DNA of 64,000 nt from Flavobacterium covae (GTDB lineage: Bacteria > Bacteroidota > Bacteroidia > Flavobacteriales > Flavobacteriaceae), in assembly GCA_019565575.1 (NCBI GenBank), contig CP067379.1:1550001-1614000 (forward strand), in the 5' to 3' direction. Positions 27,612 to 37,655 of this stretch are shown in pieces. How positions within the stretch are numbered: position 1 is the stretch's first letter; every line of letters begins with the position of its first letter. The notes under the pieces are model-generated. The model made no database searches and was not told where the DNA came from. It worked only from the letters and a program-made list of their open reading frames with translations. The position numbers and the translations under genes were made by a program.

Positions 27612-29205
27612 TCGTAAGTATAAGTCAGGATCATATTCATAAATATCGTTTCTAAATTGTAATATTTCTTTATCATACCAAGCTGTAAAGTATAGAAAAT
27701 GAATTCCAAAATTCTGACTTACTCTTACAGCTTTTGTTTCTTTTTCTGAAGAATTGTGTCGATCTCTGCTAGCGAATAAGTTGGTACTTCTATTAATTTC
27801 TTCTTGTATATAGGAATTGTATTTTTGTTTTATTTTTTTGAATGATTTCCTCTTTTACATACTTCTTTTTAAATTTGTCTTTTAATAAATATTCCGCTAA
27901 TGGTAGTGGTTTTTCTATTCTAACACAGCCAGAACTCAAAGCACGGTATTGATTGATAAAAAGTTCTCTATGATTTGTATCATGCATATAAACAAGGTGT
28001 TTATTGCTGAAGTTTATTTTTACTAACCCCAAAGAATTATTATAGCCAGGATCTTGAACGTATTTATAACTTAATGCGTCTTCAGACTTCCACGAGTATG
28101 GAGGTATTTCCTTATTCTTAGAATTAAAAATTTTGATTTTGCTTTTATAAAAATAATTTTTACTTTTTGTAGCAGCAGGAATTAAATCCTCCTTTATAAT
28201 TGTAGGAGGAACCGTCCATGTAGGATTAAAGACAATATTGTCAACTTTTGAAGACAGAATAGGCGTTTTACGTTTAGGTTGACCAATCACTACCTTATAT
28301 GTTTTTATAGTATCGTTGTTCTCTACGAGTTGTAGTTGAAAATCAGTAAGATTAACGGCTAAAAAATTATTACCCAAATCTACAGGGAACCATCGCCATC
28401 TTTCAAGATTTACAAGTATTTGCTGTCTGCGATACTCCTTGCTGTAATTCAATGCTTTCAGTGTGCCTAAGCCTATTTTACCATCTGTTTGCAATCCGTG
28501 ACGATTTTGAAATAAGATGATTGCTTTTTTTAAATTTTCATCAAATGTTTTATTAAAAAGAGTATCATTAGGTTTTAAATCGCCCCATAATCTTAGTCTT
28601 TTTTTAATTTTAGCAATTGTACTGCTATTTTTTAATCCAAAGTATAGTTTTTCATTTGGTTTAGGTTTTATAGTGTCAAAAACTTCATTCGGCATAGTAT
28701 TAATTTTTAATAAAGCCTTTTTGAGTTGTTTGTAGATATGATGTTGTGGTTTGCTTACGTTAATTAAACTATCTATTTGCTTTTTTGCTAAAACGAAAGT
28801 TAATATTGAATCTGTTACTATAGGTTTAGGGATTATTTCCCAATCAGAATAGATTTCGTTAGCATCAAGCTTTCCATTTTTTAAATGAGAGCTATATTTA
28901 ATCAGCGCGATAGTAAGTAGTTTATGATAACTTTCTTTCTGGTCAGAGGTTAGTATTATTGAGTCCTCGTATCTTAATAATTCAGAATAATGATAATCTT
29001 CTGGATTTAGTCCTTCTTCCGTAGATTTCCTAATAGCCTCTAATAATGCTATTCTATTTTTATCTAAATCCCAATTTTCTAATAAAGTTTCATTTTTTAA
29101 AGCATTTTGAATACTTTCTTCTGTTGAGAAAAGATTGGGATTTGTGTTGTTAGCACAACCTAAGTAGATCAAAACAGAAATAAATACGGGGTAAAAACTT
29201 TTCAT
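27555..29205 (-). CDS. YcbB/LdtD-like L,D-transpeptidase lipoprotein, frame broken once
   Basis: Makes 3-3 cross-links in peptidoglycan. The N-terminus FYPVFISVLIYLGCANN is a lipoprotein signal, so the enzyme is probably membrane anchored. A scaffold region (AIRKSTEEGLNPEDYHYSEL) is followed by a peptidoglycan-binding domain (FQNRHGLQTDGKIGLGTLKA) and the catalytic domain with NLTDFQLQLVENND, FNPTWTVPPTIIKEDLIP, MHDTNHRELF and SSGCVRIEKP (catalytic Cys). The frame breaks near 27828-27834 where seven A stand where eight are needed; repair restores the family C-terminus HFLYFTAWYDKEILQFRNDI. After that the next stop is at 27555, inside the tail of the convergent gene; the exact end is uncertain. 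About 550 residues. Confidence 0.85.
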
Positions 29206-29776
29206 AACTGTAAAATTTATTTATCATAGGTTATATTATACTTTACTAGTTTAACTTTGTTTATGTATGGTTTATAAAAAAATATAATGCTTATTTCACT
29301 ATTAAGATAAACTTTTCTTAGAGGTTTTCTTTTCAAAAACTGTTCCAAATGGTGTCGTAATAATTCCCTGTAAAATTTTATTTTAGTAATAGTATTAAAA
29401 AAAGTAAAGTTTCTTGTAGGAAAGGAATGAGCGTGGTTTAATAAATTATTTTGAAAAGGAAAGATCAAAAAGACTGTTTTTAAAAAATAAATACAAAATA
29501 AATTGAAATCAACTTTTTTAGATAATTGTGAAATTGTAAGAAAAGTATTTCTTAATATTTTTTTCTTATAAACACTTTATTTGTAATAAAGTAAGCTCGT
29601 TTTTTTAAAAGAATTTCTATGCTGATCATGATATACAAAAGTACAGTTTTATTAATAAGAGACTCATTTTAAAGCAAAATTTTTATCGAAGAAATAAGTT
29701 GATGATCAAATTTTTTTAAAAAAATAGATTTAAAATTTGCAGAAACAAAAAACATGCTTATATTTGCACTCGCAAT
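29206..29776. other. Intergenic region upstream of tRNA-Gly
   Basis: About 570 A/T-rich bases. Open frames here lack any family signature or signal peptide, and I do not believe in them. The end holds the tRNA promoter TATATTTGCACTCGCAA (about 29758-29774). Confidence 0.55.
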
Positions 29777-29849
<73 letters not shown>

Positions 29850-29850
29850 C

Positions 29851-29880
29851 AAAGCCTTGAAGAAATTCAAGGCTTTTTTT
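29851..29880 (+). terminator. Terminator of tRNA-Gly
   Basis: AAAGCCTTGAA and TTCAAGGCTTT pair around a short GAAA-like loop, followed by a T run. Confidence 0.85.
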
Positions 29881-30070
29881 TGGAATCAACTCTAAAATCC
29901 CTAGATTAGGGATCAAGTCCAAAATCTGAGGTTAAGAACAAAAGTGGGATTATGCAAAAAGATTGGATAATCCGAATAAGAAGAAATCCAGAATCAAGAC
30001 TAAAAGTTGTGAGATAGATTAAGTATACAAATTTGTTAATCTAAAAAGTGCAAAATTTATATTTTGATGA

Positions 30071-30097
30071 ATCGGATTCTGTATTTAAGAATCCGAT
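30071..30097 (-). terminator. Hairpin downstream of pepE
   Basis: ATCGGATTCT and AGAATCCGAT pair over 10 bp around a 7-nt loop, about 30 bases after the minus-strand pepE stop. No long T run follows on the minus strand, so termination is only likely. Confidence 0.5.
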
Positions 30098-30124
30098 CCA
30101 TTCTGTTTTTTAAAATTTAAAAGA

Positions 30125-30832
30125 TTATTTTAAAAAATTTAGATTCTCCCCAGGAGCCATTTCTACTGCAAACTCACCTGATCGGAAAAGTCTTGCTGTA
30201 AGTTCACCTCTTAAAAAAATATCAGAATTATAAACTTCTAACCAGCTTCCTTCTCGTAATCCTAAAACAGGAATTGTACTTAGCTTGTGAAATTCATTAA
30301 TGCGGGTTTCTCTAGTCTCGCCCATGTGTGTAGAGCCTTCGATAGGATCTAGATAATGCGGGTTTAAATTAAAAGAAATTAGACCTAATGTGTCAAAACT
30401 AGGAGGTAAAATGATGGGCATATCGTTTGTTGTGTTCATTGTTTTTCCTCCAATATTACTTCCCGCGCTAGTTCCTAAATAAGGTGTTCCATTTTTAATG
30501 ACCTCCTTTAAGATAGGAATTAGATTTTTTTCGTAAAGTTTATTTACTAACAAAAAGTATTACCACCGCCTGTAAAAATAGCTTCCAGCATTTTTTACTG
30601 CTTCTATTGCGTTTTCAAATTCGTGAATTCCATTTACAACAATTCCAATTTTTAAAAAAACTTCTTTTACTTTTGTAGTATATTCTTCATAGCTTATTCC
30701 ATTCGGTTGTGCGTAAGGTATAAAAAGTAAAGATTTTACTTCATTAAAATGGTTGTTTAAGGTTGGAAGTAAATATTCTAAATAACCACCGTTGTATAAG
30801 GTGGATGTGCTTGCTAAAATAACTTTTTTCAT
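30125..30832 (-). CDS. pepE: Dipeptidase E (S51 family), frame broken twice
   Basis: Cytoplasmic serine peptidase that cleaves Asp-X dipeptides. Signatures: MKKVILASTSTLYNGGYLEY, LLFIPYAQPNGISYEEYTTK, and the nucleophile elbow YLGTSAGSNIGGKTM; the later part has TLGLISFNLNPHYLDP and LGLREGSWLEV. Two breaks lie close together. At 30582-30588 (CTTCCAG) one extra base is present; removal gives VKNAEAIFTGGGNTF. At about 30551-30555 one T is missing, and repair gives NTFLLVNKLYEKNLI. Joined, the protein is about 235 residues, normal for PepE. Confidence 0.92.
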
Positions 30833-30848
30833 TTCTTATAATTTGATT

Positions 30849-30856
30849 CAAATATA
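30849..30856 (-). promoter_or_regulatory. Candidate -7 box of pepE
   Basis: Minus strand TATATTTG, matching TAnnTTTG, 17 bases before the start codon. Confidence 0.5.
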
Positions 30857-31197
30857 CAGAATTAACAAAATTTTACTATTTCATTAATACTTTATTGACC
30901 AAAAAGTCAATTACTTTTACAAAAAATAAGCGAGTCTTGTATGAAAAAGAAATAAGATAGAGATTGTTAAAATCTCGATTTAAGAAAAAACACGACAAAT
31001 AAAAATAAAATACTTTATAATATAGTAAATACATGATAGGTGATTTTTTCTTTTTGTATTAAAGATTAAGAGAAAATATTTAAAAAAAATGCTCAGTCTT
31101 GGTATCTGAATATTTTTTGATAGATAAAAAATAAAAAAATGTAGACTTAAGATTTTTGCTTCTAACACTTGTCTTAAAGTTAATAAACCTAATAATA
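30857..31197. other. Intergenic region, no gene seen
   Basis: A/T-rich divergent region between pepE and the next plus-strand gene. No hairpin or coding segment I can support. Confidence 0.5.
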
Positions 31198-31944
31198 GTG
31201 AAAAATAAAATTATAATATTTCTTTTATTGGCCATTTTTCAAATAGGATTTTCACAGAACAAAACAATCTTAGAAGGAACAATTGTATCTGATTTAGGTG
31301 TTTTAGAATCCATTTTAGTAGTAAATCAAACCACTAAAAAAATAACCCAAACAATGGCAGGAGGGCAATTTCGTATAGAAGCAATGTTGGGAGATATATT
31401 GCTTTTTACTTCTTCCAATATAGAACCTCTAGAAATTAAACTTAATAAAAATTCCTTTATACAAACTCCTTTAATTATAAAAGTAAAAGTAAAATCAATA
31501 GAAATAAAAGAAGTGCTAGTTAAAACACTTTCAGCTAAAGATTTAAGGATTATTAATAGTGAAGTGAAAAGTTATACTCCAGCAGAGAGAAAACTCCTTG
31601 AAGCAGGTACTTTTAAGTGGTATAGTCCGTTGTTGATTCCTTTAGGAGGAATGAGTATAACAGGTTTGATTAATAAAATATCAGGTAGAACAGCTCTCTT
31701 AAAAAAAGAATTGAAAATAGAACAAAATGAAATTAATCGCAAACAGTTGAAATCTATTTTTTCAAAAGATTTTTATGAAAAGGTATTAAAAATACCAGAT
31801 GATTATTTAGAAGGTTTTTTAATTTATTGTTCTGAAAATCCAAATGTAATTGAAAAAATAAAAGCAAAAAATTATGGAGATTTGCGTTTTACATTAATTG
31901 ATTTAACATTTAAGTACAAAGAAATAATAGCCGTTCAAAAATAA
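31198..31944 (+). CDS. Exported protein with an N-terminal carboxypeptidase-regulatory-like domain
   Basis: A ~248-residue protein starting at GTG 31198 with signal VKNKIIIFLLLAIFQIGFSQ. After cleavage it reads ILEGTIVSDLGVLESILVVN and TMAGGQFRIEAMLGDILLFT, which is the beta-sandwich pattern of carboxypeptidase-regulatory-like domains found at the N-termini of TonB-dependent proteins. The second half (TPAERKLLEAGTFKWYSPLL onward) is helical and unknown. Earlier start codons exist at 31156 but would put a long tail before the signal peptide. It sits upstream of a DUF6702 and an M1 peptidase gene on the same strand, spaced 11 and 93 bases, likely one operon. Confidence 0.75.
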   Translation: MKNKIIIFLLLAIFQIGFSQNKTILEGTIVSDLGVLESILVVNQTTKKITQTMAGGQFRIEAMLGDILLFTSSNIEPLEIKLNKNSFIQTPLIIKVKVKSIEIKEVLVKTLSAKDLRIINSEVKSYTPAERKLLEAGTFKWYSPLLIPLGGMSITGLINKISGRTALLKKELKIEQNEINRKQLKSIFSKDFYEKVLKIPDDYLEGFLIYCSENPNVIEKIKAKNYGDLRFTLIDLTFKYKEIIAVQK

Positions 31945-31955
31945 TATTTTATAAA

Positions 31956-32453
31956 ATGATCAAGAAAATAACATTCGTTTTGATAACTTTTTTGCTTTTA
32001 AGTTCCTTTATAGTTCATAAATTTTATGTATCTATATATCAAATTCATTACATACCCGAAAAAAAAAGACTTCAGATAACAAGTCGAATTTTTATAGATG
32101 ATTTAAATCAAGCATTATCATCTAAATACCATGTGAAAACCGCATTAGGAGAAAAAGAAGAAACGGATAAAGACGTAGAGCTAATGAAGAAATATTTAGA
32201 AGAAACATTTAAAATTAAAATAAATGGAAAATTAAAACCTTTTCAGTTTGTGCAAAAAGAAATAGAAGCAAATGTGTTAATTGGGTATTATAAAATAGAA
32301 AATATATCAAAATTTAAAAGCCTTGAAATACAAAATAATGCCTTATTAGAGCTTAATGATGAACAGCAAAATATTATTCATGTAAATAATAAAGGAGTTA
32401 AAAATAGCTTTTTGTTTTCAGGTAATAATATGAATGGAATGTTAAAGTATTGA
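31956..32453 (+). CDS. DUF6702 family exported protein
   Basis: A 165-residue protein with an N-terminal signal or anchor (ITFVLITFLLLSSFIVHKFY) and the recognisable pattern HKFYVSIYQIHYIPEKKRLQ, ITSRIFIDDLNQAL, NGKLKPFQFVQKEIEANVLI and GYYKIENI that I associate with DUF6702. The family is typically beside an M1 metallopeptidase gene in Flavobacteria, as here. Function unknown. Confidence 0.75.
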   Translation: MIKKITFVLITFLLLSSFIVHKFYVSIYQIHYIPEKKRLQITSRIFIDDLNQALSSKYHVKTALGEKEETDKDVELMKKYLEETFKIKINGKLKPFQFVQKEIEANVLIGYYKIENISKFKSLEIQNNALLELNDEQQNIIHVNNKGVKNSFLFSGNNMNGMLKY

Positions 32454-32546
32454 TAAAAATTTAAAAAAAATAAAAAAAGAATTTATTTTAGCTTTTAATT
32501 TTTTACAATTAAAAATTAAAGTACGAACAAATTTGTAATAGTATAG

Positions 32547-34791
32547 ATGAAAAAACTAACGTCTCTAGTAGTTGTGTTATTTTCTACTTTTTTAGGAATG
32601 GCTCAAGAATCACAGAGTAAGTCTAAATCCGAAACCCATACCGATCAAAGTAAGTTTCGTCAAATGTATGATTTGATGGCTACTCCTAATATGTATCGTA
32701 CCGCATCAGGAGCTCCAGGACCTGAATATTATCAGCAGCGTGCAGATTATAAAATGGATATTGAATTAGATGATAAAAAAGCACGTTTGTACGGAACAGA
32801 AACTATTACTTACACAAATAATGCAAAAGAATCATTAGATTATTTATGGTTGCAATTAGATCAAAACTTATTTGCTAAAACCTCTAAAGCACCCTTAGTA
32901 AGGAATGAAAAGTTAGATCCAGCTATAAGCGCAAGGGCATTTTCGCGTACTTATATGGAAGAAAAATTTGATGGAGGTTTTAAAATAGAATACGTAAAAG
33001 ATGCTGTTGGACAGCCTATTTCTTATACTGTAAACGAAACCATGATGCGTATTAACCTAAAAACCCCTTTAGTAAAAGGACAAAAATTTGTCTTTACCAT
33101 AAAATGGTGGTACAATATAGCAGATTATATGGTTGATGGAGGGCGTAGTGGTTATGAGCAATTTCCCGACGGGAATAGACTGTATGTTCTAGCCCAATTC
33201 TTTCCTCGTATGGCTGTATACAATGATGTAGAAGGTTGGCAAAATATGCAATTTTGGGGACAAGGAGAATTTGCTCTGCCTTTTGGGGATTATGAGGTAA
33301 ATATAACTGTACCAGCCGATCATATTATGGAAGCTACAGGTACTTTACAAAACAAAGCAGAAGTTTTAACACCTGCTCAGTTACAGCGTTATCTACAAGC
33401 AGAAAAAATGTTTGATAAACCTGTAATTATAGCCACACAAGAAGAAGCAATAGAAAGAGAAAAATCTTGGTCTGATAAAAAGAAAGTATGGCGTTTTAAA
33501 GCAGAAAATGTACGTGATTTTGGTATATCTACTTCACGAAAATTTATTCTTGATGCTATGGCGGTTCAGCTAGGAGACAAAAAAGTAATGGCAACTTCTA
33601 TCTATCCTAAGGAAGGAAATCCTTTATGGGAAAAATATTCTACTAAAATCGTAGCACATACCCTAAAAAGTTATTCAGCTAAAACATTTGATTATCCTTA
33701 TCCTAAAGCCGTTTCAGTTAACGCGCAAGATCAAGGAATGGAATATCCTATGATTTGTTGGAATTTTGGAAGACCAGATGAAAAAGGAAACTACTCAGAT
33801 CATCTAAAATACGGTATGATGGGCGTTATAATTCATGAAGTAGGACACAATTTTTTTCCTATGATTGTCAATTCAGATGAACGTCAATGGACATGGATGG
33901 ACGAAGGGTTGAATACATTTTTAGAATATTTAGCAGAAATTGAATGGGATCCTAATTTTCCAACAGATCGTGGTCCAGCTAAAATGATTGTTCCCTATAT
34001 GAGTGGTGATCAAAATGGAATAGAACCCATTATGTCTAATTCAGAAGTAATAAAACAATTTGGTAATAATGCTTATGGAAAACCAGCAACAGGGTTGAAT
34101 ATTTTAAGGGAAACCATTATGGGACGCGAACTTTTTGATTATGCGTTTAAGACCTATGCAAATCGTTGGAAGTTTAAACATCCTACACCAGAAGATTTTT
34201 TTAGAACAATGGAAGATGCTTCCAGGGGTTGATTTAGATTGGTTTTGGCGAGGATGGTTTTATACAACAGATTATACTGATATAGGAATAAAAGAAGTCA
34301 AACAGTTTTTTGTAACGAATGATGAACCAGTAGGATTTAAAGTACAAGAAGTAACACGAAGAAATCGTTTTAGAGCTTCAGGACCTAAGGTATACATGGT
34401 TGAAAAAGCAAGTCGAGATTTTAAATCAGAAATGAATAAACCTTTTGAAACAAAAGAAATTAAAGCCCTAGAAGATTTTGTTAATGCAAATTTTACAACT
34501 GAAGAAAAAGCTAAATTAGTAACGCCTAAGTATTTTTATCAAGTAACTTTTGATAAACCAGGAGGTTTAGTAATGCCATTGTTAGTTGAAATTACCTATG
34601 AAGATGGAACAATGGAAAATCATAGATTTCCAGCACAAATTTGGTTGAAAAATGAAAAGGAAGTTTCGCGTATTTTTGCGACTCAAAAAATTATTAAAAA
34701 AATAAAAGTAGATCCTAAAGAAGAAACAGCAGATATAGATGTTTCTAATAATAGTTGGCCTAAAGAAGAAATTAAATCTAAATTTGATTAA
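32547..34791 (+). CDS. M1 family zinc metallopeptidase, frame broken once
   Basis: Exported aminopeptidase-like enzyme with signal KKLTSLVVVLFSTFLGMAQ. The M1 fold is clear: N-terminal beta domain (YKMDIELDDKKARLYGTETI), the substrate motif AQDQGMEYPM (a variant of GAMEN) and the zinc site HEVGHNFFPMIVNSDERQW with H430, H434 and the third ligand in WMDEGLNTFLEYLAEIEW. The frame is lost at 34219-34225 (CTTCCAG); removing one C gives TMEDASGVDLDWFWRGWFYT and continues to the stop at 34791. About 748 residues. Ends with a C-terminal Ig-like region. Follows the DUF6702 gene and precedes a clear terminator. Confidence 0.93.
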
Positions 34792-34809
34792 AAAAGGTGT
34801 ATTCGTCCT

Positions 34810-34853
34810 AAACTTGTCATTTTTGTGTATAGTACAGAATGACAAGTTTTTTT
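34810..34853 (+). terminator. Terminator after the M1 peptidase
   Basis: AAACTTGTCATT and AATGACAAGTTT pair over 12 bp, followed by a T run. Confidence 0.85.
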
Positions 34854-34887
34854 ATTTCTTTTAACGTATATTGTTTTAATTTCTATT

Positions 34888-34895
34888 TACCTTTG
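34888..34895 (+). promoter_or_regulatory. Candidate -7 box of tatA
   Basis: TACCTTTG fits TAnnTTTG, 23 bases before the tatA start. Confidence 0.5.
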
Positions 34896-34917
34896 TGAAA
34901 AGTAAAAAAATAATCTT

Positions 34918-35265
34918 ATGTTCGGAATTGGCGGAGGCGAATTGATATTTATCATCTTTATTGCTTTAATGCTCTTTGGAGCAGATAAAATACCAGATAT
35001 AGCACGTACTCTAGGTAAAGGAATGGCACAGTTGAAGAATGCAACAAATGACCTCAAATCAGAAATTCAAAACAGTACTACTGGAAAAGAAATTACGCAA
35101 ATGACTACTGATTTTTCGAAAGAAGTAGAAAATATAAAACAAAATGTTCAAGAGCGTATAATGAAAGAAGCTCCTGTTCAAGATCCCTTGGATATTACGA
35201 AAGAAATAAATGAAGTAAAAGAAAAATTTGAAGATTTAACAGGTCCCATAAAACGTCAAATGTAA
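34918..35265 (+). CDS. Twin-arginine translocase subunit TatA/TatB type
   Basis: A 115-residue protein with one N-terminal transmembrane helix (GGELIFIIFIALMLFGADKI) and the conserved hinge FGADKIPDIARTLGKG, then a charged amphipathic helix and a long acidic/basic tail. It is a subunit of the Tat system that exports folded proteins. The tail is longer than in many TatA proteins, so it may function as TatB; the sequence does not decide. Its stop overlaps the ATG of the PAP2 gene by one base (TAATG), so the two are translationally coupled. Confidence 0.88.
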   Translation: MFGIGGGELIFIIFIALMLFGADKIPDIARTLGKGMAQLKNATNDLKSEIQNSTTGKEITQMTTDFSKEVENIKQNVQERIMKEAPVQDPLDITKEINEVKEKFEDLTGPIKRQM

Positions 35266-35833
35266 TGTTAGAGAACGTAATAGAATTAGATAAACAACTT
35301 TTTATTTTTTTAAACAGTCTAGGATCTCAGCCATTTGATGGTTTTTGGTTGTTTATTACTAAACAATTTCATTGGACTCCTTTTTTATTTTTATTTTATA
35401 TTTAGTGTACAAAAAAGTAGGTGGATGGAAACCTTTTCTATTCATTATAATAAGCATTGCTTTACTAGTTGCTGTAACAGATCAATTTACTAATTTAGTA
35501 AAAGAAACATTTCAACGATTACGTCCTTGTAGTACACCTGAATTAAGAGGAATTATACGGATAGTAAAAAGTAGTGAGACTTTCAGTTTCTTTTCGGGGC
35601 ATGCCGCTAATTCTATGGCAACTAGCGTTTTTGTGTATTTAATACTTAAAGAAAATTATAAATATGCGTATTTACTTTTCTTCTTTCCACTGGTTTTTGC
35701 TTATAGTCGTATCTATTTAGGATTACATTATCCAGGAGATATTTTAACGGGTTATATAGTAGGAATTATTCTAGGAATATGTTGTAACGGGTTATACCGT
35801 ACATTAAGAATGAAAATGAGCAGTAGTTTATAA
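35265..35833 (+). CDS. PAP2 family membrane phosphatase, frame broken once
   Basis: Integral membrane acid phosphatase, probably acting on undecaprenyl or phosphatidylglycerol phosphates. The start is the ATG at 35265 (MLENVIELDKQLFIFLNSLG). The three PAP2 motifs are visible: KETFQRLRP (motif 1, K-x6-RP), FSFFSGHAANSMA (motif 2, PSGH-like with SGH) and YSRIYLGLHYPGDIL (motif 3, SR-x5-H-x3-D). The frame breaks at about 35379-35384, six T where seven are needed; repair gives WTPFFIFILYLVYKK. About 190 residues with several TM helices. Ends six bases inside the convergent O-methyltransferase gene. Confidence 0.9.
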
Positions 35834-36487
35834 AACTCTGCTCACAGTTAGTCCGTCTCTTATTGGAAGTAAAACGGTTTCTACTCTAGGATCATCTTTT
35901 AGGAGCTGATTGTATTTTAAGAGGATTTGGGTGCTTTTATCATTAGTTTTTACTTCGTCAAGTACCTTACCACTCCATAAGACATTATCGGATAAAATAA
36001 TACCTCCTGGATTCATCATAGGAATAATGAGATGAAAATAGTTGATGTAATTTTCTTTGTCAGCATCTATAAAAACCAAATCAAATGTCTTGTTTAAAGT
36101 AGGAATGATTTCTAAGGCATTGCCTAAATGCTGCTGTATTTGGTTAGCCCAAACAGATTGATCAAAATATTTTTTTTGAAAATCATATAATTCTTCGTTG
36201 TTGTCTATGGTATCAAGGGTGCCATTTTTGTTAAGTCCTTCTGCCAAGCATAAAGAAGCATAGCCAGTATAAGTGCCTATTTCAAGAACAGTATTAGGTC
36301 TAATTAGTTTGGATAACATACTTAAGACACGTCCTTGGAAATGACCACTTAACATACGTGGTTGTAATATCTTTTGATGAGTTTCTTTATTTAAACGAGC
36401 TAATAATTCAGGTTCATTTTCGCTGTGATTAGCTATATAATTTTCTAAATCTTCTGAAATGAAATGCATAATTTTTTTAATTGTCAA
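35828..36487 (-). CDS. Class I SAM-dependent O-methyltransferase
   Basis: A 219-residue cation-dependent methyltransferase of the catechol or caffeoyl-CoA type (COG4122). The SAM motifs are clear: VLEIGTYTGYASLCLAEGL (motif I), LDTIDNNEELY (acidic loop), DLVFIDADKENYINYF (metal and SAM Asp), and GGIILSDNVLWSGKV. The substrate is unknown; such enzymes methylate catechols or tRNA in different lineages. Convergent with and overlapping the PAP2 gene by a few bases. Confidence 0.9.
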   Translation of the reverse strand: MTIKKIMHFISEDLENYIANHSENEPELLARLNKETHQKILQPRMLSGHFQGRVLSMLSKLIRPNTVLEIGTYTGYASLCLAEGLNKNGTLDTIDNNEELYDFQKKYFDQSVWANQIQQHLGNALEIIPTLNKTFDLVFIDADKENYINYFHLIIPMMNPGGIILSDNVLWSGKVLDEVKTNDKSTQILLKYNQLLKDDPRVETVLLPIRDGLTVSRVL

Positions 36488-36521
36488 AAAAGTAAATAAA
36501 ATACAAAGTATTATAAAAGCA

Positions 36522-36569
36522 GATGTCCTAAAAGTTTAATATTAAGTAACTACTTTTTAGACACCTGCC
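36522..36569 (-). terminator. Imperfect hairpin of the TGTCCTAAAAG family
   Basis: GCAGATGTCCTAAAAGT and ACTTTTTAGACACCTGC pair with mismatches. It lies between the methyltransferase start and the nitronate monooxygenase stop, downstream of the latter on the minus strand. Confidence 0.55.
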
Positions 36570-36574
36570 AGATC

Positions 36575-37526
36575 TTATTTAACTAGGTCGTCTATAATTT
36601 TTTGTACAGGCTGAATAGATTTTGCATACTCTATAGTGGGACCTGCAACCCATACAGTTTTATAGGTAGCCTGAGTAGCTGCTTTTGTTACAGCATTATT
36701 TCCAATCATAAAACGAATTAATTTAGCCCATTTTTTTAAACGTTTATTGGTGTTTAGAAATCGTTCTAACCAATTTAGTTTAGTGCCTATTTTTTGTACA
36801 TAAGGAGTGTTGATAACGGTACAAGGTGTTCCTGAAATTTTTTCAGTCATTACAATATCTTTTGCTCCATAATCCACACAAGCTTGTTTGTATTCTTGTG
36901 ATACTCCCGCTTCGGTAGAAGGAATGAAAAGACTCCCTATTGAAACACCAATAGCACCATAACCAAGCATTTTATCTAAATCTTTTTTACATCCTACTCC
37001 ACCAGCAGAAATTACAGGTAAAGAAGTATTTTCATCTAATAATTTAATTAGCTTGTCAGGATCTATGTCACCTCTGTGTCCACCAGCCTGATTGTTTACA
37101 GCTATAATGGCATCTGCTTTTAAACTTTCTACTTTTTTAGCAAATTTAAGATCTGTAACATCACAAAAAACCTTAACACCTGCTTTATGAGCTTCCTGTA
37201 TAGTTTCTTCCAGGGCTGCCTAAAGAAGTAATGATAAAATCTACCTTTTCTTCGCAAAGAACTCTAAGTTGTTCTTTGTATTTTATGTTTGATTTGTTTA
37301 CGATTAGGTTAAAACCAAAACTTCCCCCTTTTACTTTAGCCGCTTTTAGTTCTTGTATAGCTGCTCTAAGTTCTTCAAGTGTACGATAGTTTAAGGCAGG
37401 TATACAGCCCGCAACTCCTGCTTTCATACCTTCTATTATCATTGATGTATTAGAAACTAAAAACATAGGAGCCATTATAATAGGGTATTTTATATCTAAT
37501 AATTCTGTTAATGTAGTCTTTGCCAT
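36575..37526 (-). CDS. Nitronate monooxygenase family flavoenzyme, frame broken once
   Basis: An FMN-binding TIM-barrel protein of the NMO/2-nitropropane dioxygenase family, which detoxify nitronates. The start MAKTTLTELLDIKYPIIMAP at 37526 matches the family start. Visible: GGSFGFNLIV, FIITSLGSP, AIIAVNNQAGGHRGDID, PVISAGGVG and LGYGAIGVSIGSLFI (phosphate-binding loop). The frame is lost at 37207-37213 (CTTCCAG); removing one base gives ITSLGSPEETIQEAHKAG and joins the halves. About 317 residues. Monocistronic with a candidate -7 box at 37542-37549 on the minus strand. Confidence 0.9.
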
Positions 37527-37541
37527 AATTGTAAATTTGAC

Positions 37542-37549
37542 CAAATATA
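37542..37549 (-). promoter_or_regulatory. Candidate -7 box of the nitronate monooxygenase gene
   Basis: Minus strand TATATTTG, 16 bases before the chosen start codon at 37526. That the box overlaps an alternative upstream start argues for the 37526 start. Confidence 0.5.
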
Positions 37550-37643
37550 AGAAAAAAAATATTATGCTTGCATATAAAAAAAACAGCTAAAAACTTTGTA
37601 AATACTCTATGAAGATTTAATATTTGAAAAAAATAAGAATTAT

Positions 37644-37651
37644 TATCTTTG
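37644..37651 (+). promoter_or_regulatory. Candidate -7 box of rlmN
   Basis: TATCTTTG fits TAnnTTTG and ends only five bases before the rlmN ATG. If used, the transcript would begin at or next to the start codon, i.e. be leaderless. Confidence 0.45.
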
Positions 37652-37655
37652 CCTT

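Noticed and set aside
29217..29468. An 83-codon minus-strand frame
   Set aside because: No signal peptide, no domain, biased A/T composition and next to a tRNA promoter region; probably chance.
30980..31168. A 62-codon minus-strand frame rich in Phe, Ile and Tyr
   Set aside because: Typical chance frame in A/T-rich intergenic DNA; no homology pattern.
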